A program made the position numbers and the translations under genes. Positions 45,645 through 56,172 of a DNA stretch of 64,000 nt are shown in pieces. Where the stretch lies: NCBI GenBank assembly GCA_033239525.1, contig BSYO01000038.1, positions 4,479,556 through 4,543,555 on the forward strand. Direction: 5' to 3'. Numbering within the stretch: position 1 is the first letter of the stretch; every line of letters starts with the position of its first letter. This DNA comes from Nepenthes gracilis. Taxonomy: Eukaryota > Streptophyta > Magnoliopsida > Caryophyllales > Nepenthaceae. The notes below the pieces were generated by a model. That model searched no databases. It was given only the letters and a program-made list of their open reading frames with translations, and had not been told where the DNA came from.

Positions 45645-46985
45645 CCTGGATCTGCATCAGGATGTTCGCCCGGCTGTCGTTGAGCGGGGTCAGAGAGGAC
45701 CTATTGTAGTCCCTTTTGGGCCCTGGCGGGGGCCGCTGCTGCTTTCGGCGCTCCGAGTAGCGCTGGCTGTCGCTGTCCCTTTTTCTTCCTCCTGAAGCTC
45801 GAGGGGCTTCCGGGGGTCGGTCCACTCGCTCGGGGCGCTTTGCCTCGTTGGCCTCTTCGGCCGTGATGTACGCCCGAGCAATGGTCTCAGCCTCCCGGAA
45901 GGTCTGAGGGCGTTGGTGCGACAGGTGTTTGAAGAAATCCCCCGCCGCCAGAGTGGCGACGAAGGCGTTGAGCTTCAGTTCGTCGGAGAGGTGTGGGATT
46001 CGCCTCGCCTCAGTGATGAAACGGTCCAGAAACCGCTTCAGGCTTTCATCTTGTCTCTGTCGGAGGCGGACCGAGTGCGAGGTTGCCTCTCCTCCCCGCC
46101 GGAGGCGGGCGGCTCGGGAAGGCTGCCAACAAGCTCGTCGAGCAGCGTATGGAGTTCGGGGAGGCCGTGGAACCCGAGGCGCGTCACCCCTAAGGGCGAC
46201 GGGGAAGCACTGGCACATCAGGGCCTCGCTTGCCCCTTGCAGAGAGAGGTGGGTGCGGAAGCAGTTGAGATGGTCCATTGGATCCTTGCTCCCGTCGTAT
46301 CCCTCCAGTACCGGCATTTTGAACTTGCTCGGTAGCGGTTGTGTCCGCAAGTCCATGGCGAAGGGCGATCTACGGAGGTCGGCGGAGGAGGGCGTGGGTT
46401 TCTCCTTGTGCAGGGTGTCCCACAACACCTTGACTTTCTCCTCCATCGAAGGGTCCGTAGAGCCTCTTCGCGCATTGAGGACGTCACGGAGCTCCGTGTT
46501 CCCCTGGAGGTGCGTCTGGGCTCGTCGAGGGTGGCGGCTCTCCGCCTGAGAGGCGCGTTCGCCGTTGGAGCCTGCGGCTGGTGGCCTCCCGTTGCCACGC
46601 GAGTTGCGGGGGTTGCGCCCTTCTGGGCTGTCCTCCCTATCGTCGCCGGCGGGATGGCTTTCCGCCTCGTTCTGGCCATCCTTACTTGGTGCGGCTTGGA
46701 TTGCCGCGCGGTCGAGACGGTCTGCTCGCCTCCTGCGAGCGGCTTCTCGACGCCTTCCTCTCTTGGAGGTGGAGGCTTGGGCCGCGGGGGGAGCAGTCCC
46801 GGGCCAGGCAGTTCCTGTGTTCGCGCATACGGCGAGCAGGACTTCCTTCAAGAGATCTATGTCCGCTGCCATGCGGCGGACCTCAGGCTCCGGCTGGTTG
46901 CTCGTTTGGTTCCCTGCGGGGGGAACTTCTCCTTGGGCGGTGACTTCCACCGCAGAGCACTAATACGTGCTCGGGTGTTCACCAT
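45436..46985 (-). CDS. Element D gag
   Basis: The likely initiator is the ATG at 46985-46983 ('MVNTRARISAL', equivalent to element A). A shift near 46955 joins it to the long frame from 46950. The gag core is 'LEGYDGSKDPMDHLNCFRTH', 'ALMCQCFPVALRGD', 'SLKRFLDRFITEARRI' and 'ATLAAGDFFKHLSHQRPQ'. Between about 46200 and 46080 the frame is off ('RVPRPPRTPYAARRACW') and another frame gives the expected 'FHGLPELHTLLDELVGSL', so there are two compensating indels. No zinc knuckle is visible. Confidence 0.82.
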
Positions 46986-47033
46986 TTTGGTTGTTGATTT
47001 GCTTGTTGGGAAAGAGACACTTGGCTTGTTGTC

Positions 47034-47056
47034 GACTTCCCACGAGACGGCGCCAA
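47034..47056 (-). other. Primer-binding site of element D
   Basis: The minus strand reads TTGGCGCCGTCTCGTGGGAA directly inside the 5' LTR end (CAACA). Same class as 25669-25647. Confidence 0.8.
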
Positions 47057-48047
47057 TGTTGCGGCCCCGAGCCCCGAGGTTGCCGTGCGGATTAGGGAGC
47101 CTTCGGATTCCTAAGCGTGCGCGCGCTCGGGAAGAAGGGTCGGTCTCCGTCTCTATAAACCTGGACTGCACAACACAAACAACAAACAAGAGGTGAAGGG
47201 TGTGGCGGGATTTCTCCCACTAAGGCCGCTCAGCGCTCAAGTCGGCAATATTCCCATGATAACGGAAATGCGCACGCTAAGATGGTGCGCGGAGAGAATC
47301 TTTGTGAAAGCGTGGAAGTGCTTATGCGATGATGTGGGAAAAAGTTGTGGCAGTGTTGGAAGGCACGGCTTCCGTAATGCACCGCAACGGGTGGCTAACT
47401 TTCCCGTGATCTCGACGGATGCTGGGATTATGAGCGAGTCAGCTAGATGAGGCAGAGCTTTGCTTTGACTCGTCTCTCTTGTGTTTTCAGAGAAAAGGGA
47501 GAGAAGCGATTGAGGACGTCTGATGCTATCTTTTCTTCGGATCGTTGTTTGATCGAAGAGTTCAAGGTCTCCCGATTGATCGTTCAGTTGATGAAGATCA
47601 AGAGAGTTCCAGCCTTCCAAAAAAGGGGTCCTCTTCTCTGTGGGGGTGAGGGTTTTTATACACCTCACCCTGTTGGATTCTTGGGCGCCAAAGCGCCCGT
47701 TTACTGTTATTGTTGCGGCCCAGTCATTGTCGTGGACCGCCAGGTCACGCCGGCAGCCTTGTTGCCGTGCTTGGCACGCTTTGGCGTCGTTGACCACGCC
47801 CCATTCTCCCTGAAGCGAGATTGGTTGTTGTGTCTATGACAGCGCGGATAAGCGTTAGCTTCTGCGCCCGGTGCCTCCCATGGCTAGCCACGCCTTTTTG
47901 TCTGTTCCGCGTTGCATTTAATGCCGCGAGTTGCAGTTCTCCTTCCGTTGTGGGCTCGCGCCATTCTCCCATTGGCTGGTAGACTGCGAAATGGCTGGGC
48001 CGGCTGTCTTGTAAGTAGGGCCATAAGTAGGGGCATGGGACCCAACA
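47057..48047 (-). repeat. 5' LTR of element D
   Basis: 991 bp; TGTTGCGGCC...CCCAACA on the plus strand. TATA box on the minus strand at 47661-47652 (TATAAAAACC), plus-strand CTATAAAC at 47153-47160. Differences from the 3' LTR cluster at CAG/CTG/CCGG positions ('tggaccgccaggtcacg' versus 'tggaccgccggtcacg'). Confidence 0.9.
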
Positions 48048-48052
48048 TAACC
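48048..48052. repeat. Target-site duplication TAACC (right) of element D
   Basis: Pairs with 34911-34915. Confidence 0.9.
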
Positions 48053-48623
48053 AATAAAGTTAATATAAAGAAAAATTATTTTAATATTTAATATTTATTA
48101 TTTATAAAATAATCATTAATGGTACGATGGAACCTCCATTTTTGAACGACAACGACAAACTCCCATAGTCTTATCGTCTTTCCTTGGTCTGGACGGCAGG
48201 AAAAATCAAAACCCCCGACACATTTGGTGGAAAAGTGAGGATTCAAATTTCATGCTAACGCCGTAGTATCAATTTTACCACACGACACACAACCACGCAC
48301 ACACACAAAAAAGTTTGGGGTCTCTATCTTTTTTAAATAGATATTAATTTAACAGTTTTAATAGCAGTTATTCAATTAATAATGGAAGATTAAAATCTTT
48401 CTTTAAGAAAAATAAGTAGCTTTTATTTTTTAAAAAAATTAAAAATTAATACAATTATTTGATCAAAATCAGACAACTATAATTAAAAAAATTAAACTAA
48501 CCCATCTTTTAGATTGACATATATATAAAATAAAGTGCGTTCGCCATTTTATAAATGATATGGATGTAAAATCTTTTAAAATAATATTTGTAAATTTTTA
48601 AAAGGATTCTTTTTTTGGATATT
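48053..48623. other. AT-rich host DNA between elements D and B
   Basis: Continuation of the GLR downstream flank across the element D insertion. No gene or repeat recognised. It ends in ATATT (48619-48623) at the LTR of element B. Confidence 0.6.
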
Positions 48624-49613
48624 TGATACGTCTTGGATCTAAATTTGAACAGATTCGAGTTGCATGGTCCACCGGATTTCGATCTCTATTCGCTTAACTT
48701 TTAGTCATGTACACCATAATTTCAAATAAGAGGTCAGGTGACAGTAAGATTTGATCCCACCGAAAATATTTTGACGCTCAAGTCAGTAATTGACCTTTTG
48801 AAATGAGAAGGTGGATGCTGTATAAATACTGATGAGTGTTTCTGTAGGTGGGAACGCACTCGTAGGGTGAGTGATTTATGCGGTTGCTCGTGAGAAGTAG
48901 AGTTTCTCAATCCAATGTTCGCTAGAAACTAATAGTTAAGAGAGAGAGCGCTTGAAGGTTTGAGTGGGTTAGAGAACTTCTGAGAGCTTGAGATTACTTG
49001 AAGGCTTTTTGCGGATGTTTGAGTACGTATTCGAGAGCGTGCCTTTGAAGGGAGCTTCCATGATCTTTTATAGCCATGGTCCTGAATTGTCTTCCTTACG
49101 TAGAAGGGTTGAATACCGGTGCTCTGCTAAGAATTGTTGCCTTCCTTGGCGCAAACGTAAACGCTTTTCTGGCTATAACAGTCCAAGTAATTAATATCCT
49201 TCTTTTTATATTTTGTAACTGTAAGGGTTTTTGACAGATAGAGCACAAATTCTTTCGCCTTCATCTCGGAATGTGTACTGATTCTGAAGATGACCGTTAC
49301 AGTTGAACTTGCCTTCTTGGAGATGCAAAAAATTAGGGCAGATGACTGTTGTGGCTCTGAGATGACACGCGGACCAACTACTGCTTTGGCCATGCACGTC
49401 TTGGGCCCTAACCGGTCTACTGACCACCTCTTCGGTCAATAGAAGCGTTGACCGTTTTAGGCTTTAATGGGCCGTCCTACTCTTGAGTCTCCGTCGGTCT
49501 ACTTGCCCTTCATCCGGTCAACGATAGCGTTAACTGTTCAGGCAGAATCGGGCCATTGTAGATTTCGATCGTTTCCTCCTTCGTGGGCCAGCTCATTAAT
49601 GGCGTTTCCATCA
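48624..49613 (-). repeat. 3' LTR of Tat element B
   Basis: TGATACGTCTTGG...TTTCCATCA, 990 bp, the same family as 25670-26660 (about 83-85% identical by eye). It is followed by the polypurine-tract complement 'ctagcctctc' at 49614, so this is the 3' LTR of a minus-strand element. Confidence 0.85.
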
Positions 49614-49789
49614 CTAGCCTCTCATGCTGGTGGTCTAGGACTTCGGCCTCCAGCATATTCTTGATGGGACGTTTCTGGTTGAGCAACTTGCTCGAGACAA
49701 TTTGAAAATGGCAATGGCACTTGGTCTACTGATCGCGTTGCTTGCGGCTGTTGATCGTAACACCAAGATTCGGATAACTGAACTGGAAA

Positions 49790-50010
49790 AAACGTTGACT
49801 GGATTCATTGACCGTTCTGGTAAGAATCCGAAGAACTTAATAGGAATAGAACTGTTGACCAGATTCGTTGACCGTTTTCGCCAGAATCCAGAGAATTGAG
49901 CGTAAAGAGAAGCGTTGACCGTATTGTTGACTATTCTGGCCAAAATTTGAAGAGCTTGAAAGGAAAGCAGTATTAACTGGATTCGTTGACCGTTCTAGCC
50001 TAAATCCAGA
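49790..50010 (+). repeat. 60-bp tandem repeat with TTGAC (W-box) cores
   Basis: About 3.5 units. TTGAC cores lie at 49795, 49808, 49855, 49868, 49915, 49927 and 49986, i.e. two phases each spaced 59-60 bp. The unit reads approximately 'gttgaccagattcgttgaccg' (split: gttgacc, agattc, gttgaccg) then 'ccagaatccagag'. It lies about 290 bp upstream of the antisense ORF start at 50298. Confidence 0.8.
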
Positions 50011-50297
50011 GAACTTGTGGGAATTAAAATGACCTGCCATTATGACCCGGACTGTCAGACGAAAAGTTTGCACGTGTCAATACACTGTGAATTTATGATC
50101 CCGATGATTAATTTTACAGAAAATCTGATTCAACTGCGCCCTTTTCGGTTGCGGCATGTGTCCACCATAATGGGTACGCTTTTTCGAGGCATTGCCTTGC
50201 CAACCGTTGCATGTCTTTACAAAAACCAGCCCGTCCGTTCAACTTTTTCACGCTGAAAATTTTCTAAGTCTTTGCTACTCTTCTTACCTTCGTTTCC

Positions 50298-51239
50298 ATG
50301 ACTCATTCTGTTGTCGAGATTGCCTCTGTGACTACCCCTGGTGAGGTGAGAGAGTTGTACATAGAGCTCAACATTCAACATGAAATCATTCCTGTGATGC
50401 CCAGTGAGCACGATAGGGCCTACTTTCCTCCTAGGGATTGCATCACTGTGTACAAGGGTCATCTGAGGAATGGCTTTCGCATCCCCATCCCAAAGAAGCT
50501 GTTGGATATCTTTATAGAGCTCAGAGTTCCTATCGCACGGCTCCACACTAATGTCGTTCTTTTTCTCTACACGCTATGCATCTTCCAATGCCAGCATTGA
50601 CGAATGCTAACGAAGGACATGGTTAGGGTGGTGTTTTGATTCATCCAGTGTGGGAATTGGATCTTTCTGTTCCCCAGATACCTTCCCGTCAGTGAGGCCA
50701 TCTACGATTCATTGAAGAATTGGAAGGACCGCTACTTCCTCATGCACATCGGTGTCACATGGCCCTTATCCCAGGATTGGGTAAGGTCCCCAGGACTTTC
50801 ACCGGGACACCCAGGAATGCTGAGGTGGATGTTGTGGAGCCACTGCTGGAGCTGGTGAGGAAATACCCTGACGAGTTCTGGAGGGATCATTTGGTTTCTA
50901 GGGAGAAGTCAAGAAAGCTCATTGGGGACCTCCTTCTCTTGTCCAGAAGATCAGACCACCACTGGATGCCTCATAGTACAAGAGGAAGGCTGGCGCCATT
51001 TCCATTGATGCAGTCGGCGCACTTTCCACCGACGATGCTCCTAGCAATCCAAGGCAGAAAATGGCTGCGACGATAGTCCCCTCTTCCTCATCTTCCATAG
51101 AGCCGGATTATGTAATAGCCGAACAACTTACTGGAGTCGGAAAGCATTCCGGAGTAGAGGCGGCTGTGGAGGAGTATGAGGCCATGTTGTGTGCCACCGC
51201 AAGTTGTGTGGCCATTGCACTACCGTAGCTGATGGGCAA
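50298..51239 (+). pseudogene. Tat element B antisense ORF, N-terminal domain
   Basis: The ATG at 50298 opens 100 codons: 'CITVYKGHLRNGFRIPI' and 'VPIARLHTNVVLFLYTLCIFQ' match the N-terminal domain of element D ORF-b ('GFVTVYEHHMRGGLRF', 'ARLHPNALRYLVSL'). The frame then breaks (TGA at 50598) and continues elsewhere at 50720-51076 ('VVEPLLELVRKYPDEFW', 'KLIGDLLLLSRRSD'). It is cut at 51239 by a chromovirus LTR. The C-terminal part resumes at about 54200. Confidence 0.7.
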
Positions 51240-51414
51240 TGTGACATCCCGAATTTTTATCTAAAATAATTGGGATTATTTATTATTTTGGATAATTTCG
51301 GCGTGAGAAAAATTAATTAAGTATTATGAAATTTTAGAGGATATTTGGATTTGTTGGGCCAGTGTCCAAGATGCGTCCGAGTATCGATTTGGATTTCAGA
51401 TTAAAGAAAACGTA

Positions 51415-51416
<2 letters not shown>

Positions 51417-51491
<75 letters not shown>
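51417..51491. repeat. (TAA)n microsatellite
   Basis: More than 20 uninterrupted AAT/TAA triplets. Poly-Tyr/poly-Ile open frames on the minus strand come from this repeat. Confidence 0.95.
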
Positions 51492-51919
51492 GAGGATGGA
51501 GGAAGCAGGGGCTCGGGGGAGAAGGGTTTCGGGGGAGAGAAAGAGGAGGGAGAGAGGAGAGCTGCACTGGCAGGCGACAGTCGCTCGGTAATGACTGGCA
51601 CAAAAAAGGCTGGCATGGTGAGGTGGAGCACGGCATCAGCCGCTGAAAGTCGGCGAGGGAGGAAACCACGCGAAAGAGAAGAGGAGGAAATAGAGGCTTT
51701 TGGGTTCGATTTCGGTTTCGAGTTAGTTAGAAAAGTTATAGGTCGGGTCGAGACAAGTACATCCATACCATTTTCTTCCGTTTTTATTCATTTTCGATCA
51801 ACCCCTTTGGGTATTTTTGTCTCAATACCCGACCCCATGCATATAATTATGATGCCCATGGTCTAATTATGCATATATATAAAATTCGTCGTTCGATTTA
51901 TTGTTTTTACACTGTTTTT

Positions 51920-52366
51920 CACATCCGAAACCCTCATCCACGCACGTGTACTAGTCATGTGCGATTAAGTGGATTCTGGCCCTAAATTTTTAGGGATTTT
52001 TCATAAATTGATACTAGAATACCATTACCCACACCCTAGGTAAATTAATTTGTCGATTGGATACCTAATTTGGTGGAATTATATGAATTCCTGTTTGCGA
52101 AACCCTAACCCCGCACCCAGGTGGTTTCGGGCTTCTATTTTTGAGGATTTTGATTTATTTGGGACTAGAATGCGATTATGCATGATTTGGGTAAGTTAAT
52201 TTACCAATTGGGTATCCAAATTTGTGAAATTCGATGGAATTTCGTTCGCGAAGTCCTTAACCCGTACCCGAACACCGTTTGAGTTTCGATTTAGAGTTAA
52301 ATGTATAAATTGACTTGGGATTATAGTTACCCATACCAGATCATAATTGTTTAAGTAAATAACTAA
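51920..52366 (+). repeat. Imperfect 150-170 bp tandem repeats in LTR L3
   Basis: Three units begin near 51926 ('cgaaaccctcatccacgcac'), 52098 ('gcgaaaccctaaccccgcac') and 52249 ('gcgaagtccttaacccgtac'). Each is followed by 'gggattttt...acccacacc/gggtaagttaatttacc'-like sequence. Confidence 0.6.
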
Positions 52367-52369
52367 AAA

Positions 52370-52610
52370 AAATCGAGAGATGGGAGATAGAAGAGAAAGA
52401 AACTAATTCAAAATATCTCTCATAGGTTCACCAATTACTTGACTGTTAGTAGGTCTCTTTGTATGTCTTGTCCAGAAAGAGGAGGACTCAATGATTATTC
52501 ATTCGTCGGAACCAGAAGTCCAAATTTTGATAGATAGGGATCCTATAAAAACGTCTTTCGAGGAATGGGCCAGACCGGGTCATTTTTCAAGAACAATAGC
52601 TAAGGGCCCT
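52370..52610 (+). pseudogene. psaA: Nuclear chloroplast DNA insert: psaA 5' leader and first 40 codons
   Basis: 52491-52610 encodes the N-terminus of photosystem I subunit PsaA: '[18 protein letters not shown]', then '[11 protein letters not shown]' and 'SRTIAKGP', stopping at 52610 where LTR-like sequence resumes. The upstream 120 bp, including 'agaaagaggaggactca' just before the ATG, is the plastid leader. Relative to typical plastid psaA it has a few changes (for example His4, Gln11, Ile14). The left edge is approximate. It is a non-functional fragment embedded in a retrotransposon LTR. Confidence 0.88.
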
Positions 52611-54199
52611 GAACTTTGGGTTCGATAAATTACCTGTTGGATATCCGAAATTTTGAGAATAAATCAATATATGTATCGGTGAACTGTTCACATGCACTGT
52701 TCACGGATACTGTTCACCCAAGGACTTTGGACGATATTTTACATAATTTTTCTATATTTAACTGCTAATCAAATGATATGTATATTTGTATAAATCTAAT
52801 CGAATAACTGGAAGCCTCTGATATATGCGTTTGTGAAAGAAATCCGCATCCGAAAGCTCTCAAAGTTAATTTGCTCTTCAATGATAAGAATTCTGAATCT
52901 TTCTTCTGTTTATGATATTCGTATAAATGTAAAGTTATGAAAAGACTGAAATCTACAAGTAAAAGTACAAGAATAATTGGAGAAAAATTTGATGAATATG
53001 ATCTCTTAGATAGAGATATCTGTGCAAAGAATCTGCTATAATCTCCCAGATGGAGATATCTGTTAAAAGAATTTGACAAAACCTCATTTAAAAGAATCTA
53101 TAACCCTAAAATTAAGATCCGCGTTCATGTTTTGATGGGTAATGTCCCCAGGCATGTCACTAGTGTGACAGTGAAAACTCAAGGAATTATCCTGGCTGCT
53201 TGTTATAGCGGGTGATATTAAGGACATGCCTTAAGATGTTATTGTGATAATCGAAGATAACTCTGTTCATGGAGTTATATGTGGTTTGCCCTTCCTCAGG
53301 GCGTTAACCTAGAGGGTAGTTTTCTGTTCCTGACCTACTTTCGGGAGGCACTCCTGTACCGATCTCACGAGACGGGATGTCCTATTCCTATTTTTGGCCT
53401 TGAATTGTATGGAGTGAATACAATCTATCATCGATTATTCGCTCCATTTGGCTAGTAGGATTCACTAGCTCGGATCCGCAAAGATGAATAAATATGTTTA
53501 AATTATGTCGAAAAGAAAATAAGAATAAGAAAGAAGTGAAATGCATCCCAAGTATGTCTATTCAAGTTTCGTTTATATCTTTCTTCTGTTTAGTCTTATT
53601 ATTATTATTCAGTGTTCTGTTGTGATGTACTTGTTGAGCTATTAGCTCACTCTTATTTTCTTCCTTCCGAGAAGAGATTTGCGGTGATACTCAATTACTT
53701 AGAGTAAGGCGGGAGATAAGTTAAAGAGATCGGTAAGACTCTGAGGACTTATAGTTTTGTATATGTTTAATGTAATAAAATATAAATAGTGGAGTTAGAT
53801 TAATGTGGTGTGTTATATTGTGGCTTGTTATTATTTTGTTGTTATTGTTATGCTTCTGTAGGTTTATGGATCTTGTCCTGCTTCCATATTAATATTAGAT
53901 GTATTGGATTTTGTTTAGGCCTAGATGACATCTCTCTAAAATCTAACATGATAGTTGAAGTGTCTTTGTGTTGGTACCATAGATGTTATGGCAATGTGGA
54001 TCTGTGTTGTAAATATGTTATAGAGTAATTGAGAAATTTGGATATTTATATGTTTATGCAAGTAATTTTGACAGGTTGTATTTTTGGTATTCATCCAATT
54101 GTAGAGGAAACTCTGCCAAAATTTATACTGATTTTATATTTTAATTATTTGGTGCATTTGTATTTGATTCAGTAAGAGCGACTAACGGAAGGTCCTTTA

Positions 54200-54980
54200 A
54201 GGATAAGGATCTGTTCTATTACAAGCTAGGCGGCTCAACCCACGCCAATGATGTAGCCGCCATGATGGAGCCGGCTGATGAGCCGCGAGTTGAGCTGGAG
54301 GAGCCAGCTTTAGAGCTGTTTCTTGCGCCTGAGGAGCCAGTTGCCGGAGAGTTTTTTGAAACGGCTGACCTCAATGCTCGATTGGCCGAGAAGATTCTTC
54401 TTGAGGCTTTAGCGAAAGTCTTGAGGAGGTTGCCACTCCCAATCCTCCGCCATCAGCCCCAAGGTCGCGGAGTAGGCAAGTAAGGAGGTAGCAAAAAGTC
54501 TGGTTGGTAACTTTTCGGAGCTTCCCTTTCCTTCTTCCTTTGCGGTTGTGGTTTAACTCATTTAATTTCTAGCAGGAGGAAAAAGTTATGGGTGCAGTGG
54601 TTAAGGGACTGCACCAACGGGATCTAGTGATCCAGGATCATGAGGAAGAGATTGCCTAGTTTGAGGAGGAGGTGAACCTGTTAAGGGCCGAGCACCAGGA
54701 AGAGAAGGCTGCTCTTTAGTTGGAATTGTCCGAGTTGAGAGCAAAAACTGTGAGATTGTAAGATGAGACTTTCAGGACTGTGGGACATACCGACGAGCTC
54801 CTGAGAAACATAGCCTCGTTAGAGAACGAGCTATCCACTTGCATATACCCTCATGAGGTCTCTCGGGCAGTATGGGCACGGTTACAGGAAGGCATCAACA
54901 TCAGTTGTCGCATTGTCCATCTGGTGGATCCCAATTTTCCTGTTGGCGTCATTGACCGAGTGAACCATACTACCCGGTGA
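54200..54980 (+). pseudogene. Tat element B antisense ORF, C-terminal part (with intron)
   Basis: 54262-54479 encodes 'MMEPADEPRVELEEPALEL' and the acidic region. A predicted intron lies at 54480-54575 (CAA|GTAAGG...TTCTAGCAG|GAG). Exon 2 gives 'VMGAVVKGLHQRDLVIQDHEEEIA' in pieces, then the coiled coil, and 54780-54980 ends with 'VSRAVWARLQEGINISCRIV' and 'DPNFPVGVID'. Stops (TAG near 54658, 54717) break it. Poly(A) signal AATAAA at 55114. Confidence 0.6.
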
Positions 54981-55499
54981 CATGGGAGTCTCGTGGATCA
55001 AGTCCCGAGTGTGCGGGGGCATCTCCCGCCTCTTCTAGGGAGCTCTGCTCCTTAGATTTTGTACTCATTATCTTTTACCTTTCGATGTAATTTATAATCA
55101 TAATTTTATCATTAATAAAATAGTTGTTTTACCAACATACTGCGTTCCATGACTTCGCTTTCATTAGCTGTTTCTTTAGCTATTTGCCCTTTGTATTAGC
55201 CAGCCTACTTGGTGTACCTTGTGCAAGTTGGCCGTTCATCTCGCAACATTAGAGATGTTTGTTGTACTCTCAGATAGACTTAAGTCCTTAATGAGATATC
55301 AGGGTGAATCCTGAAGGCGTATCAATCCGATCGTGATTTGGGGCTTGAGTGGCGCTGCCCATGTTTGATTTTAGGTGGCTAGCTTTGGATAGAGCACTTG
55401 CTCCTAGGATGTTGACCGTCGTAAACTGACAATGCTAACTCCTGTTGGAGGAGGTCGTCACACGTGCCGCTTAAGCCCCGTGAGGTTGAGTTAGACCAT

Positions 55500-55690
55500 G
55501 AACGGCCCACTTGGATGATCTAGGCTAAATTCGATCGCTCATGAGCCGCCTGAATGAGTAGAGTTTAATTCGACCGCTTATAGGCCACTTAGATGATCAG
55601 GGTTTAAGTCGACCCCTCACGAGCCGCCTGGATGATTAGGGTTTAATTCGATCCCTCACGAGCAGCTTGGATGACTAGGGTTTAATTACG
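55500..55690 (+). repeat. 39-bp tandem repeat, copy B
   Basis: Same array as 2060-2257 with substitutions ('gccgcctgaatgagtagag'); the frame is closed here. Confidence 0.75.
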
Positions 55691-55709
55691 AACAAGTAAA
55701 AATCCGCTC

Positions 55710-55730
55710 GACTTAGGGGCAGTCTAAGTC
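55710..55730. promoter_or_regulatory. Conserved palindrome (copy B)
   Basis: Identical arms and spacer to 2268-2288. Confidence 0.5.
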
Positions 55731-55899
55731 GTTTATTTCGTATAACCTGCAAGCAAGTATTCATATGGAAAAGAAAAAAAGAGAGAAGATATATATAGTA
55801 CAATGCAAGTGGAAGAGAACTTTTCTTTTTTTAATGACAATATAATATTACAAGCACGCTTATGCCATATAGATGACCTACCTAGGTCTTCATTGGAAG

Positions 55900-56172
55900 T
55901 AGCGCTTTAGGTTGATCGTGTTTCATGTCTGTGGGACCAACTTGTCATTCTGGGTTCGAAGCTTGTATGCTCCATTTTGCAGAACGGTTGAGACTAGAAA
56001 CGGGCCTTCCCAATGAGGAGAAGGCTTGTTTCGGTTGGTGGTATTCCTCATAACCTTTATGCTTTGCAAGACCAAGTCCCCAATTTTAAATTGTCGCGCT
56101 TTCACTTTATTTTTGTAATAGTGGGTGACTCGTTACTGGTAGGCCGTAGTTCGCATCTTGGCAGCGTCACGG
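55900..56172 (-). pseudogene. Tat element B integrase C-terminal domain
   Basis: Frame 56105-55923 carries 'FKIGDLVLQSIKV', 'NKPSPHWEGPFLVSTVLQNGAYKLRTQN', matching 41700-41570 of element D. It is cut at about 56172, where the sequence switches to the opposite strand; the integrase core and aRH are absent. Confidence 0.8.

Larger units (their letters stand above)
34916..48047 (-). mobile_element. Tat-lineage Ty3/gypsy element D (structurally complete)
   Basis: 13,132 bp with TAACC target duplications, LTRs of 1025 bp (34916-35940) and 991 bp (47057-48047), PBS, gag, PR, RT, RH, aRH and INT on the minus strand, and a polypurine tract at the 3' LTR. Between INT and the 3' LTR lies a plus-strand unit with two ORFs (37248-37877 and 38282-40550). 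This is the youngest element in the window: its LTRs still align over most of their length and most catalytic residues survive. Frames are broken by many small indels, some probably sequence errors. It sits 1.5 kb downstream of the GLR stop. Confidence 0.92.
51240..54150 (+). mobile_element. Chromovirus-type LTR (copy L3) inserted in the antisense ORF
   Basis: Starts TGTGACATCCCGAATTTTT. Its first 150 bp resemble the LTR at 5938 ('cggcgtgagaaaaattaattaag', 'ggatatttggatttgttgggcc', 'ttagattaaagaaaacg'-like), so a related subfamily. It contains an ATT microsatellite, imperfect 150-170 bp repeats (near 51926, 52098, 52249), a chloroplast insert (52370-52610), an 8-bp-arm hairpin at the equivalent of 58856-58880 in copy C, and the AT-rich tail shared with 1-705. 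The 3' end is eroded. No target duplication found. Confidence 0.65.

Noticed and set aside
51334..51766. Minus-strand ORFs with poly-Ile/poly-Tyr
   Set aside because: They come from the ATT microsatellite and purine-rich LTR leader.
52491..52630. psaA as a working gene
   Set aside because: Only about 40 codons of a roughly 750-codon gene, inside an LTR.
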